Positions 1 through 7,549 of a DNA stretch of 64,000 bases are shown in pieces. Every line of letters begins with the position of its first letter. Position 1 is the stretch's first letter. Origin of the DNA: Cryomorpha sp963836915 (GTDB lineage: Bacteria > Bacteroidota > Bacteroidia > Flavobacteriales_D > Cryomorphaceae); the NCBI GenBank assembly GCA_963836915.1, contig CAWILH010000002.1:310001-374000 (forward strand). Reading direction: 5' to 3'. A program made the position numbers and the translations under genes. The notes beneath the pieces are model-generated. The model saw only the letters and a program-made list of their open reading frames with translations. It was not told where the DNA came from and did not search any database.

Positions 1-1
1 A

Positions 2-199
2 GGCGATGCCAAGACATTGATCATTCATCCAGCTTCGACCACGCACGACCAGCTGAGCCTTGAAGAACAAAAGGCCAGTGGAGTGGTGCCCGGACTGCTC
101 CGAGTATCATTGGGCATAGAGCATATTGAAGATATCAAATCCGACTTTGCGCAAGCACTGGCCGTAAGCAACACGCAGCCAGAACCCGTATTGGATTGA
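2..199 (+). CDS. metY: O-acetylhomoserine sulfhydrylase, C-terminal part (5' end outside window)
   Basis: This is the C-terminal 65 codons of a PLP-dependent Cys/Met-metabolism enzyme that makes homocysteine from O-acetylhomoserine and sulfide in the cytosol. The frame is open from base 2, so the gene begins outside the window. Visible signatures are GDAKTLIIHPASTTH and then GLLRVSLGIEHIEDI, the conserved end block of the family in which the Arg contacts the substrate carboxylate. The PLP lysine lies upstream of the window. The TGA stop overlaps the metX ATG (TGATG), which suggests translational coupling. A cystathionine gamma-synthase cannot be excluded from the tail alone, but the metX neighbour favours MetY. 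Confidence 0.85.
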   Translation, partial: GDAKTLIIHPASTTHDQLSLEEQKASGVVPGLLRVSLGIEHIEDIKSDFAQALAVSNTQPEPVLD

Positions 200-1251
200 T
201 GGGCACGCGCTATTTTAAATCTGAAGTAGACTTAATTCTGGAAGATGGTGGGCTGCTCAGGCAGCCCACCATTGCATACCATATTTGGGGTACGCCCAAT
301 GCCGATGGTTCAAATCTGGTTTGGGTGTGCCATGCCCTTACAGCAAATTCTGATGTAATGGAATGGTGGCCCGGGCTATTTGGTGATCAAGAACTATTCA
401 GTCCAGTGACGCATTGCATTGTATGCGCCAATATCCTGGGTTCGCATTATGGCAGTTCAGGCCCCCTTTCGGAAAATCCCGATACCGGATCGTCTTATTT
501 TTATTCTTTCCCCAAGCTCACGGTGCGCGATTTGGTAAGGGCGCATAAGCTGCTGGCCGGCTACTTGGGTATTTCAAAAATTGGCACATTGATAGGTGGG
601 TCTTTGGGCGGTCACCAAGCTTTGCAATGGGCTGTAGATGAGCCCGATCGGTTTGAAAAGCTCGTAGTGGTCGCTTCATCGGCGGTGCATTCTCCTTGGG
701 GCATTGCCTTCAACGAGTCGCAGCGCATGGCCATCGAAGCCGATGGGTCTTGGGGTGAGCTACGCGAAGATGCCGGGCTGGCCGGAATGCGGGCTGCGCG
801 AAGCATGGCCTTGATTTCGTACCGTAATTATGCGGCTTACGCCAAAACGCAGGAGCGAACCAAAGCCGATGCACGGTGGGAGTGGCGGGCTAAATCTTAC
901 CAAAAATACCAAGGTGAAAAGCTTGCAAAGCGCTTCAATGCGCTGAGCTATTATTGGTTGAGCCATGCTATGGACAGCCACGATGTGAGCATAGGCCACA
1001 GCAGTATCGAAGCTGCACTGGGCAGGGTAGAAGCCGAGACCTTGGTGATCTCTATTGATTCGGATATCCTTTTCCCACTAGATGATCAGGCTATTATAGC
1101 CCAAGGCATCACGAATGCAAGGCATGAAATAATCCCGTCCGAATTCGGTCATGATGGCTTTTTGATAGAAACCAAAAGCCTTTCCCATGCCATCGGCAAT
1201 TTTGCAAAAGGAGTAGAAAATCAATTATTGAAACAAAAAAATAAAAGATGA
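199..1251 (+). CDS. metX: Homoserine O-acetyltransferase MetX
   Basis: Alpha/beta-hydrolase-fold enzyme that transfers acetyl from acetyl-CoA to homoserine, giving the substrate of the upstream MetY. Numbered from the ATG at 199, the nucleophile elbow is GGSLGG (133-138, Ser135), the acid is the second Asp of SIDSDILFP (Asp289) and the base is His318 in FGHDGF. HALTAN and NILGSHYGSSGP are further MetX signatures. Length 350 aa is normal for the family. A TTG three bases upstream could also initiate, but the ATG overlapping the metY stop fits better. The end overlaps the next gene by ATGA, so metY-metX-hom is one operon for methionine/threonine precursor supply. Acetyl versus succinyl specificity cannot be read from sequence alone. 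Confidence 0.93.
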   Translation: MGTRYFKSEVDLILEDGGLLRQPTIAYHIWGTPNADGSNLVWVCHALTANSDVMEWWPGLFGDQELFSPVTHCIVCANILGSHYGSSGPLSENPDTGSSYFYSFPKLTVRDLVRAHKLLAGYLGISKIGTLIGGSLGGHQALQWAVDEPDRFEKLVVVASSAVHSPWGIAFNESQRMAIEADGSWGELREDAGLAGMRAARSMALISYRNYAAYAKTQERTKADARWEWRAKSYQKYQGEKLAKRFNALSYYWLSHAMDSHDVSIGHSSIEAALGRVEAETLVISIDSDILFPLDDQAIIAQGITNARHEIIPSEFGHDGFLIETKSLSHAIGNFAKGVENQLLKQKNKR

Positions 1252-2213
1252 AAGAACGAATAGGCCTTATAGGCTTTGGGACGGTAGGAAGTGCGCTCTA
1301 TGCGCAGGTCTCAAGATTGACATCGTATGACCTGGCCGCTGTGGCCGTGAAGCATAAAGCAAAGCATCGCGAACTGCCAGCAGAAATCCTTACGGACGAT
1401 GCAATGGCGGTGGTGGAAGATCCGGCCATTTCGATCATTCTGGAAGCTATAGACCATACCGAAGATGCTTTTGGATATGCCATCGAATCGCTGAAACTGG
1501 GCAAAACCTATATCTCTGCAAGCAAGAAAATGGTAGCCGAGAATATCAAAATATTGCTTCAAGCTGAAGAACGCTATGGTGGAAAACTCTTTTATGAAGC
1601 GGCAGTGGGCGGGGCCATACCCATACTTCGCACGCTGCGGGAACACCTTCAGGCCGAAGAGATCAATGCCATAGAAGGTATCTTAAATGGCACCTGCAAT
1701 TATATCTTGAGCATGATGTGGAAGGAAGAATGGAGCTTTAAAAAGGCGCTCGCCGAAGCCCAAGAACTCGGTTTTGCCGAGAGCGACCCCACCAGCGATA
1801 TAGATGGATTTGATGCCTACTATAAAGCTATTATCTTGGCTTCTACCTGGGCCAAAGGCATTCCTGAGTTTGGCAGGATCATGCGGGAAGGCATTAGTGA
1901 AGTCTCTATTCACGATGTGCTTGCCGCCAAGCAGAAAAACGAAAAGATCAAGCTGGTAGCCAGCATTGAGAAAAACAAGGAAATCTATTCGATAGATATC
2001 CGACCGAGAATAGTAGTGGCATCCGACCCGCTGTACTGGATCGATCAAGAGCAAAATGCCGTGATCATTTCGGGTGCCCGTAGCGGCCAGCTGACCTTAT
2101 CGGGAGCGGGGGCAGGTGGCCACGCTACGGCTTCTGCTATGGTGGCCGACCTTGTAAATGCGCCCACCAAAAACTTGGAGCGGGTACGAAACCTGCTTAA
2201 ATCCATTCATTAA
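1248..2213 (+). CDS. hom: Homoserine dehydrogenase (single-domain, no ACT)
   Basis: Reduces aspartate semialdehyde to homoserine with NAD(P)H, feeding MetX. The Rossmann motif GFGTVG is at residues 9-14. The central family signatures are GILNGTCNYIL and SDPTSDIDGFDAYYKA, the latter holding the catalytic Asp and Lys region. At 321 aa the protein ends after the catalytic domain and lacks the C-terminal ACT domain of threonine-regulated enzymes, so feedback control, if any, lies elsewhere. It is translationally coupled to metX through an ATGA overlap. The C-terminal stretch SGAGAGGHATASAMVADLV is also typical. No frame disruption. Confidence 0.93.
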   Translation: MKERIGLIGFGTVGSALYAQVSRLTSYDLAAVAVKHKAKHRELPAEILTDDAMAVVEDPAISIILEAIDHTEDAFGYAIESLKLGKTYISASKKMVAENIKILLQAEERYGGKLFYEAAVGGAIPILRTLREHLQAEEINAIEGILNGTCNYILSMMWKEEWSFKKALAEAQELGFAESDPTSDIDGFDAYYKAIILASTWAKGIPEFGRIMREGISEVSIHDVLAAKQKNEKIKLVASIEKNKEIYSIDIRPRIVVASDPLYWIDQEQNAVIISGARSGQLTLSGAGAGGHATASAMVADLVNAPTKNLERVRNLLKSIH

Positions 2214-2325
2214 AGTACTGGTTTACAGGATTTAATAAAATCTTTAGATTTACTTTCGATGTGATGTAGCGTTAGATGGTTCATATTCGTCAAAGACACG
2301 AAGCAAGTAAAGAAACCTAAAATCT

Positions 2326-2857
2326 GTGGATCTCCTTTTACTCAAAGCTAAGTTGAAAACCGATCGTCGTGTGCAGACTGCGGTCTACGAAGCACATTGC
2401 CGGAAGGTATACCATTCCTGCCATCGAGTACTGAGAGATCAACACATGGCAGAAGATTTGATGCAAGAAGCATTTATCCAAGCTTTTGCGCAGATAGATC
2501 GATTCCGTGGCGATGCCGAGCTGAGCACTTGGATATGTAGGATTGCGATCAATAAATGTCTTGACTACCTGAAGAAAAAAAGAGTTAAGCTCGATTATGA
2601 TTACGAATGGGAGCGAAAGGCTGCCGATCAGACGGCCATTGACCAGATGGAGCCTACGTATGATGCCGAGCGTATTGCACTGGCGGTGAAAGATTTGCCG
2701 GAAGGCTGCAGAATAATATTCACGCTACATCTATTCGAAGAGATTGAACCATGAGACCATCGGCCTGCGGCTTGGCATAAAGGCGGCATCATCGCGCGCT
2801 CAATATGCCCGGGCAAAAAATAAAATCAAAGAATTACTAGAATCCACCTATGTCTGA
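2326..2857 (+). CDS. ECF-type RNA polymerase sigma factor, frameshifted in region 4
   Basis: Sigma-70 family extracytoplasmic-function factor, GTG start. Region 2 is clear: HMAEDLMQEAFIQAFAQIDRFRGDAELSTWI-type residues (about 45-75) followed by the RIAINKCLDYLKKK segment. The reading frame stops at 2752-2754 inside the linker to region 4 (LPEGCRIIFTLHLFEE). Removing one A in GAAGAGATT near 2737 gives FEGLNHETIGLRLGI, a normal sigma-4 helix-turn-helix, and an open frame to 2857. The restored gene overlaps the start of the next gene (2850), the usual layout of an ECF factor and its anti-sigma. Either an assembly indel or a recently inactivated gene. Sigma identity is firm; the promoter targets are unknown. 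Confidence 0.8.
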
Positions 2858-3377
2858 TCTAGAAGAATATATCCGTAAAAACCAGAGCCAGTTTGATCTG
2901 GACTCTCCGCCCGATGGGCATCTTGAGCGCTTTAAGCTAAGGCTCGAAAATAAGCGTAGCGAGCATAAATCTGCGGTAATTTGGCGCATTGCTGCAGGAA
3001 TTTCAGTCCTAGTGGTGGTGGCCTTTTCGATGCTTCTGCCACGCTCTAATAGTCCACAAGATGTGCACTATGGTTCCATGGCGCTGAGCGATGTGTCTAA
3101 AGAGTTGGCACAAGTGGAGTTCTATTATGAATCGCGCCTTAAAAAGGAGTACGATGAGATAGACGGCCTTTCGGAATCAGATCCTTTGGTAGCATCTTAT
3201 CTCGCTGAAATTGAATTTCTAAAAACGGAATACAAAGAATTGGAAAGTATACTTTATGATAGCGGCAGCCATGAAAAAGTAATCTTGGCCATGATAGAAA
3301 ATTTTAGAATCCGGCTTGACCTTATGGAAAAGCTGGAAGCGCATAAAAATCAATCCATCAAAACTCCTTCAAAATGA
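2850..3377 (+). CDS. Putative anti-sigma factor, one transmembrane segment
   Basis: 175 aa protein with a cytosolic N-terminal part, one membrane segment at residues 43-63 (AVIWRIAAGISVLVVVAFS), and a periplasmic part predicted to be helical and charged (YYESRLKKEYDEIDGL onward). The start overlaps the restored end of the upstream ECF sigma gene and the stop overlaps the next gene, so the three form one transcription unit. No zinc-binding HxxxCxxC motif is present, so it is not a ZAS-type anti-sigma factor. The role as anti-sigma is inferred from topology and position; I recognise no specific named family. It could instead be a sensor coupling the envelope to the repeat protein downstream. 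Confidence 0.6.
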   Translation: MSDLEEYIRKNQSQFDLDSPPDGHLERFKLRLENKRSEHKSAVIWRIAAGISVLVVVAFSMLLPRSNSPQDVHYGSMALSDVSKELAQVEFYYESRLKKEYDEIDGLSESDPLVASYLAEIEFLKTEYKELESILYDSGSHEKVILAMIENFRIRLDLMEKLEAHKNQSIKTPSK

Positions 3378-4315
3378 AAATCTTAAGATTCAATGCCCTA
3401 GTTTTCTTGATTCTCCTTATATCGACCTTTAGCTATGGGCAGGATGATACATTAATTACGAAATCCTTTGAAGTCAACAAGGGTGCTATACTAAGCATCA
3501 CTAACACCTTTGGAGATGTAGTAATCGATCCCTACCAAGGTTCTACCATAGAAGTAAGCATCCGTATATCAGGGTCGGACATGAAGAGTAAGCGCGTGGA
3601 TGACCTGATGGAAAAAATTGAGATCATTACTTCTCAAAAGGATAATAAAGTGGTGCTTCGCACAGACCATGGCCAGTCAAGCAAAATAAGCTTTGGGGGT
3701 ACCCGGAAACTGACCGTCGACTACACCGTTAGAATTCCTGCGGCCACCAATTTGATCGTTTTAAATATGTTTGGTGATATTCGCATAAGCGGCACGGATG
3801 GAAACGTTTTTGTGAAATCGCAACACGGAGACTGCACGCTCGGAGCGATAAAGGGCAAAACCAATAAGGTTAATTTGATGTTTGGTGATCTGCGCATTGC
3901 CGATGTTTCTGATGTAGAGATCGAAATGCAGCACGGCGATATCAAAGCAGGTAAAATGAGTAACGTGAACTGCAACCATATGTTTGGCGATGTTCGAATA
4001 GAGAGTTTGGGGGGCGAGAGTCTTATTAAATTGCAACATGGCGATACCAGAATCGAGCGGTTAGCAGCTGATTTAACACGGTTCAATCTCGAGATCATGT
4101 TTGGCGATGCTGCCATCAATGATCTTTCAAACGGGTCGTATAAGGTATTATTCGATGGTCAGTTTGGCGATTTTTCTTCTGGAAATTCTCTGGTTACCAA
4201 AGTAAAAGAAGAGCAGATCAATCGGAGCCATTATGTATTGGAATCTAAGGAAAATTCAGGAGCGCTGATTCCGGTGACGATATCGATACAGCATGGCGAC
4301 CTGCGCTTAGACTGA
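3374..4315 (+). CDS. Exported DUF4097-like repeat protein with alternating FGD/QHGD turns
   Basis: 313 aa protein with a cleavable signal peptide (hydrophobic 4-19, then FSYGQ). The body is a short-period beta repeat: turns of the form MFGD and QHGD alternate about every 20-25 residues (NTFGD, NMFGD, SQHGD, LMFGD, MQHGD, HMFGD, LQHGD, IMFGD, QFGD, IQHGD). This resembles the single-stranded beta-helix of DUF4097 / adhesin-like proteins. It ends with the last repeat, so there is no T9SS sorting domain, and it is probably periplasmic or outer-membrane associated. Third gene of the sigma/anti-sigma operon, so it may be the sensed or regulated output. Function unknown. Confidence 0.65.
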   Translation: MKILRFNALVFLILLISTFSYGQDDTLITKSFEVNKGAILSITNTFGDVVIDPYQGSTIEVSIRISGSDMKSKRVDDLMEKIEIITSQKDNKVVLRTDHGQSSKISFGGTRKLTVDYTVRIPAATNLIVLNMFGDIRISGTDGNVFVKSQHGDCTLGAIKGKTNKVNLMFGDLRIADVSDVEIEMQHGDIKAGKMSNVNCNHMFGDVRIESLGGESLIKLQHGDTRIERLAADLTRFNLEIMFGDAAINDLSNGSYKVLFDGQFGDFSSGNSLVTKVKEEQINRSHYVLESKENSGALIPVTISIQHGDLRLD

Positions 4316-4350
4316 GCGCCCCAACGCTGTAATCAAGAGCGCGGCAATGG

Positions 4351-5082
4351 CTATTTATTTTCTGCCAATGCGGCCTGAATGGCTTTGATTTTGGACGTGT
4401 AGGGCGAATTTGGATTCGGTTGAATCCGTGCCACTACCGCTGTATCGCCCTGCGCCAAATGGGCAAGTACCAAGTACCACTGGGCTTTATCGGTATAAGC
4501 TTCTTGCCCCGCCTGAAGTACTTCAGTAAAATAAGTGATCGCTTCCTGATAATTCTGACTTTGAAAATAGGCGGAGCCGATAAAATATTTCAGTTCATTC
4601 ACATCGGGATAGGTCGGGATTATCTCCTTCCATTTCTCAATAGCCAATTCGTGTTTTCCAAATTTATAATCGACCATGGCGTCAGAGAAATTATAGGCAT
4701 CTGTATCGCCCATGGTAACCGGTAGTCCCGGTTCTGCCGTGGCATACTGTTCAAAAAGGTCTTCGGTGGGAGTGGGTCTTTGAATGATCCAGATAGCTAC
4801 TGCCAATAGCAGCGCTATGCTGGCAGCGATGAGCCAGACATTTTTTTTTGATGAGCGCTGTGCACCGATCACCTTTTCATGTATACTGTTCAGGCTCTCT
4901 TTGAAGGCTCCCGCTTCTACGGCGAGCATGAGCTCGCGCTGTATTTCAATCTCCTTCTTCAATGCGCTATTCGCTTCCATATCTTTTGAGAATGCTTCAA
5001 GGTCGCCTGCATCCATGGTACCTTGAAGGTAGCTCTCTATACGGTCGTATTGCGCTTCGGATATTTCGTTATGGGGTTCCAT
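4351..5082 (-). CDS. Membrane-anchored TPR protein, putative anti-sigma partner
   Basis: 243 aa. The N-terminal 80 residues are soluble and helical (YDRIESYLQGTMDAGDLEAF is typical of anti-sigma-like N-termini in Bacteroidota), followed by one membrane segment at about 81-100 (VWLIAASIALLLAVAIWII) and a C-terminal tetratricopeptide region (YKFGKHELAIEKWKEIIPTYP, YFIGSAYFQSQNYQEAITYF, WYLVLAHLAQGD). It sits 15 bp downstream of an ECF sigma gene on the same strand, so it is probably the membrane partner of that factor. The TPR part would face the periplasm. Regulatory role is inferred from architecture and position. Confidence 0.65.
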   Translation of the reverse strand: MEPHNEISEAQYDRIESYLQGTMDAGDLEAFSKDMEANSALKKEIEIQRELMLAVEAGAFKESLNSIHEKVIGAQRSSKKNVWLIAASIALLLAVAIWIIQRPTPTEDLFEQYATAEPGLPVTMGDTDAYNFSDAMVDYKFGKHELAIEKWKEIIPTYPDVNELKYFIGSAYFQSQNYQEAITYFTEVLQAGQEAYTDKAQWYLVLAHLAQGDTAVVARIQPNPNSPYTSKIKAIQAALAENK

Positions 5083-5097
5083 CTATAGATTGCTGTT

Positions 5098-5652
5098 TTA
5101 TGCATTATGAAACTTTCGAAGCTTCTTCATACATCGGTATTTAAGGGTTTTAACGGTTCCGGTGTCGTATCCCAATAGCTCGCCAATTTCTTCAAGGCTG
5201 CATTTTTGATAATAGAACCGGTTCAGTATCTGCTTACATTTTTCGTCCAGTTTTGAATAGAGTTCGTTGAGCTTGTCCATCCTCTGCTCTTGCTCTTCCG
5301 TATATTCATCTTCTGCGGGATCTCCAAGATTTTCCTTCACCAATCTTGCGGTAGCCTTACGCTGAGCCGACTTTAGGCGATCGAGCCACTTGTATTTCGC
5401 AATTTGAAAAATATAGCCACCAATGGACTTATCGGTTTTAGTCTCAAACTTTCCTTCCTTCGCATTGATCCATGCGGCTACAATAGCTTCTTGATAAACA
5501 TCTTTGGCATCGTCATCCGTTCCGCTGTTGCTCACTACGTAACGCTCTACGCTGTAGTAGTTTTCTGCATAGATGGTTTCCATGCATTTAGGATCATTTT
5601 TTATGAAGCCCTCGGTAAGGACGGGATCATTTTCGATGTTTATTCTTTTCAC
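5098..5652 (-). CDS. ECF-type RNA polymerase sigma factor
   Basis: 184 aa, intact. Region 2 is at about residues 30-95 (DDDAKDVYQEAIVAAWINA, then GGYIFQIAKYKWLDRLK). Region 4 is at about 120-180, with the helix-turn-helix SLEEIGELLGYDTGTVKTLKYRCMKKL. No C-terminal extension. It opens a two-gene unit with the TPR/TM protein downstream. The gene is convergent with the other sigma operon of this window (2326-4315). Target promoters cannot be read from the sequence. Confidence 0.85.
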   Translation of the reverse strand: MKRINIENDPVLTEGFIKNDPKCMETIYAENYYSVERYVVSNSGTDDDAKDVYQEAIVAAWINAKEGKFETKTDKSIGGYIFQIAKYKWLDRLKSAQRKATARLVKENLGDPAEDEYTEEQEQRMDKLNELYSKLDEKCKQILNRFYYQKCSLEEIGELLGYDTGTVKTLKYRCMKKLRKFHNA

Positions 5653-5829
5653 GGCCTTGGCATCATTCTAATATTTCTCAATTTTAGAAAAACTATTCCA
5701 AGCCTGCAATTCCTGCGGTATGTTTCGTTTAACAGGTCGCTTTCTAATGGGGTATCGAACGGGAGGCGCAATGGTGAACATTATTTTTGTTTTTTTTCGC
5801 GGAAGCGGGGTCCAAATATGATCTATGGG

Positions 5830-6536
5830 CTATGACATCGCTCGTATCCAAGCGGTGGCAAGTGCAGTGGCTATGGCAATACCGAAACTCATGAAGGTAC
5901 CGATAAGGATGTACTCCGTAAGCTTACGGTCTTTAGATCGGGTAAGGTCGCCAAAGCGGAAGATAGATTTGGCCGCGAGCAAAAACCCTACTGCGCCCCA
6001 CTGTCCGATACTTATAAAGGTAAAAACCAGTACGCGCTCTAGCATTCCGATGTATTGGCCAGCCTTGGGAAGGGATTCTGATGGATCGGGCTCAAGCTCT
6101 ATGCTTTTATTCCAATGGGTCATAGCCATGGAAATGATAAAGATGCGGGCCGGGTCAAGAAGATAAATCCTGTAATGGACAGTATGACGGAGCTGCCCAG
6201 TGCTACCTGTGGCAGGCCGGCGTATACCAGCCAGCCCGTTGCAATTACGCCGATGTGCATGGCCTGATCAGCAAAAAACCAGACTTGCCGACTGGCCTGC
6301 CGCTGAAACTGGAGCTTCACACCGTCAATGATATAATGCAGCACGGTGATGACTACCGCCAGGAGCCAGTATTCCAGCCCCGCAATGAGCATGATCAGCC
6401 CGAAGTGTATGAACACATGCAAGAACAGGTGGGGTGCCAGCCATTTTCGTTTTTCCTTTTGTGCTATTGATGCTTTTGACTGTAAGAAGAAGTCTCCGAT
6501 AAGGTGGGCAAGCAAGAGTTTAATGAGCAGCATCAT
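5830..6536 (-). CDS. DUF3307 membrane protein, frameshifted
   Basis: About 235 aa membrane protein when repaired. The N-terminal half (start 6536) carries the DUF3307 signature LLAHLIGDFFLQ, then helices around HLFLHVFIHFGLIML and LLAVVITVLHYIID. It runs out of frame near 6140 after LTRPAS; adding one T to the TTT run there gives RPASFIISMAMTHWNK, which joins the second open half (5830-6129) with two more membrane helices (VLVFTFISIGQWGAVGFLL; IGTFMSFGIAIATALATAWI). The start lies just after the satD stop. DUF3307 genes next to SatD-family genes are a recurrent pair; the molecular function is not known. Confidence 0.75.
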
Positions 6537-6537
6537 G

Positions 6538-7147
6538 TCAGCGTGAATGGATTCTGGTACGGTAATAATCTAGAAATGCTATCAACTGCTCAGCGTGGGC
6601 TACCTGAAGCCGTGAGCTTACCGATGGCTGGGACACGCCCAGTTTTTGGGCGAGCTCTACCTGCGATATGTTAGGCTTGGCAAGCACTTGATCCATCGTT
6701 TCTGCCGATACGCGCGTCCACTTTTCGATCAGGGCACAGGTCAAATTCAAGAGCAGGTTTATCTCGGTATCGAGCGCTGCTTCTCCGCTTCTAAAGACGA
6801 TGTGCTGCTTGGTTTTCTTGAGCTCATCAAATGCTTCTCCGCTATGTATAAATGCAGAACCGCTGCTTTCTGTGATTTTCTCAGCCCGAAATGATTTATC
6901 TCCCAGACCTATCGATAGTCTTACATCTATGTCGGCTGCGGTTCTAATGGCTGTTACGATTTGAAAAGCAAAGTGCATGGCATCTTTGGGGCTTGTCTCA
7001 GCTTGGAAGCTGTCGCCGCGGTGAGATCTCCCATTTAACTGGTGTCTTACCTATACCTTGAAAGAGTTTTTTAAGAGGCTTCAGCCAGATATCCGGATTT
7101 TCTACACTCCTAGAATCTATTATATCTCCCGTGATCAAAGCAATCAT
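6538..7147 (-). CDS. satD: SatD-family regulator, frameshifted
   Basis: SatD-family protein of about 200 aa. The proper start is the ATG at 7147 (MIALITGDIIDSRS, the family N-terminus), but the frame breaks near 7020: the part from 6978 down continues in another frame as RGDSFQAETSPKDAMHFAF, so one base is missing in the CCGCGG stretch. The middle holds the conserved RLSIGLGDK block and the C-terminus a DNA-binding-like helix-turn-helix (ISQVELAQKLGVSQPSVSSRL). It ends next to the DUF3307 gene. SatD proteins are described in some bacteria as part of a regulatory pair, but the ligand and targets are not established, so the role here is open. Confidence 0.75.
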
Positions 7148-7152
7148 GATTC

Positions 7153-7293
7153 AAATATAGTCTTTTAATTCTATAATTGGTATTTATAGAGTATTAAGTC
7201 TATATCGTTGTTTCATATTTATAAGTGCAGTATCATTTATCAAGATTTTAGAATATAGCCATTTTGTATTATAATAGGAGAATATAGTCTTTT
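7153..7293. promoter_or_regulatory. AT-rich satD upstream region with repeated AATATAGTCTTTT boxes
   Basis: The AT-rich stretch before satD contains an exact 13-base direct repeat, AATATAGTCTTTT, at 7154-7166 and 7281-7293. It also has a related inverted copy AAGTCTATAT at 7196-7205 and a further AATATAG at 7252-7258. Such spaced copies upstream of a gene with a helix-turn-helix product suggest operator sites, perhaps for SatD itself. This is inference; AT richness makes partial matches easy, and only the 13-base pair is striking. Confidence 0.35.
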
Positions 7294-7316
7294 GGGCCTA
7301 TATTGCTGGCGGCGGT

Positions 7317-7352
7317 GGTGGTAGGGACAAGGCATGCCTTGTCCCTACCACC
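7317..7352. repeat. 36-bp perfect palindrome
   Basis: Two 18-base arms, GGTGGTAGGGACAAGGCA and its exact complement, meet without a spacer at 7334/7335. The core (GTAGGGACAAGGCATGCC and onward) looks like the small REP-like palindromes scattered between genes in many environmental genomes. It lies between satD (divergent side) and the 3' end of the tRNA on the minus strand. It could fold as a cruciform or RNA hairpin; followed by CCCCACAAAAAAAA on the plus strand, it is not a T-tailed plus-strand terminator. Confidence 0.8.
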
Positions 7353-7395
7353 CCACAAAAAAAACCATCTGTCTCCAAATGGTTTTTCTCTTTTG

Positions 7396-7470
7396 TGATC
7401 CGGCTGGGGTTCGAACCCAGGACCCCAACGTTGGAAAGCTGTTGTGCTCTACCAGCTGAGCTACCGAATC
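7396..7470 (-). tRNA. tRNA gene, body like tRNA-Lys, irregular anticodon arm
   Basis: On the minus strand the acceptor arms GATTCGG and CCGGATC pair over seven bases (one G-U). The D arm is regular (GCTCAGCTGGTAGAGC) and the T loop TTCGAA is present. The body matches tRNA-Lys of Bacteroidota. Two oddities: the T stem CTGGG/CCAG lacks one C, and the anticodon region reads CAACAGCTTTCCAACGTTG, two bases longer than the expected CAACA-CTTTTAA-TGTTG. The loop therefore has nine bases or a broken stem, and the anticodon could be read as TTT, TTC or TCC. A textbook promoter lies just upstream. Isotype left open: damaged sequence, assembly error or an unusual tRNA. Confidence 0.7.
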
Positions 7471-7490
7471 ATTTTCCTTAAATGCGGGTG

Positions 7491-7521
7491 CAAATATAAG
7501 GGCTTCATCTAATCTGACAAA
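7491..7521 (-). promoter_or_regulatory. Bacteroidetes-type promoter of the tRNA
   Basis: On the minus strand TTTG (7521-7518), 19 bases, then TATATTTG (7498-7491), a full match to the Bacteroidetes housekeeping consensus TTTG-N19-TAnnTTTG. The tRNA begins 20 bases downstream of the -7 box. Confidence 0.6.
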
Positions 7522-7549
7522 AGTTTTTTTGACATTGTATGAGAAGAAC

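Noticed and set aside
3721..4119. Open frame antisense to the FGD/HGD repeat protein
   Set aside because: It follows the repeat periodicity of the real gene on the other strand.
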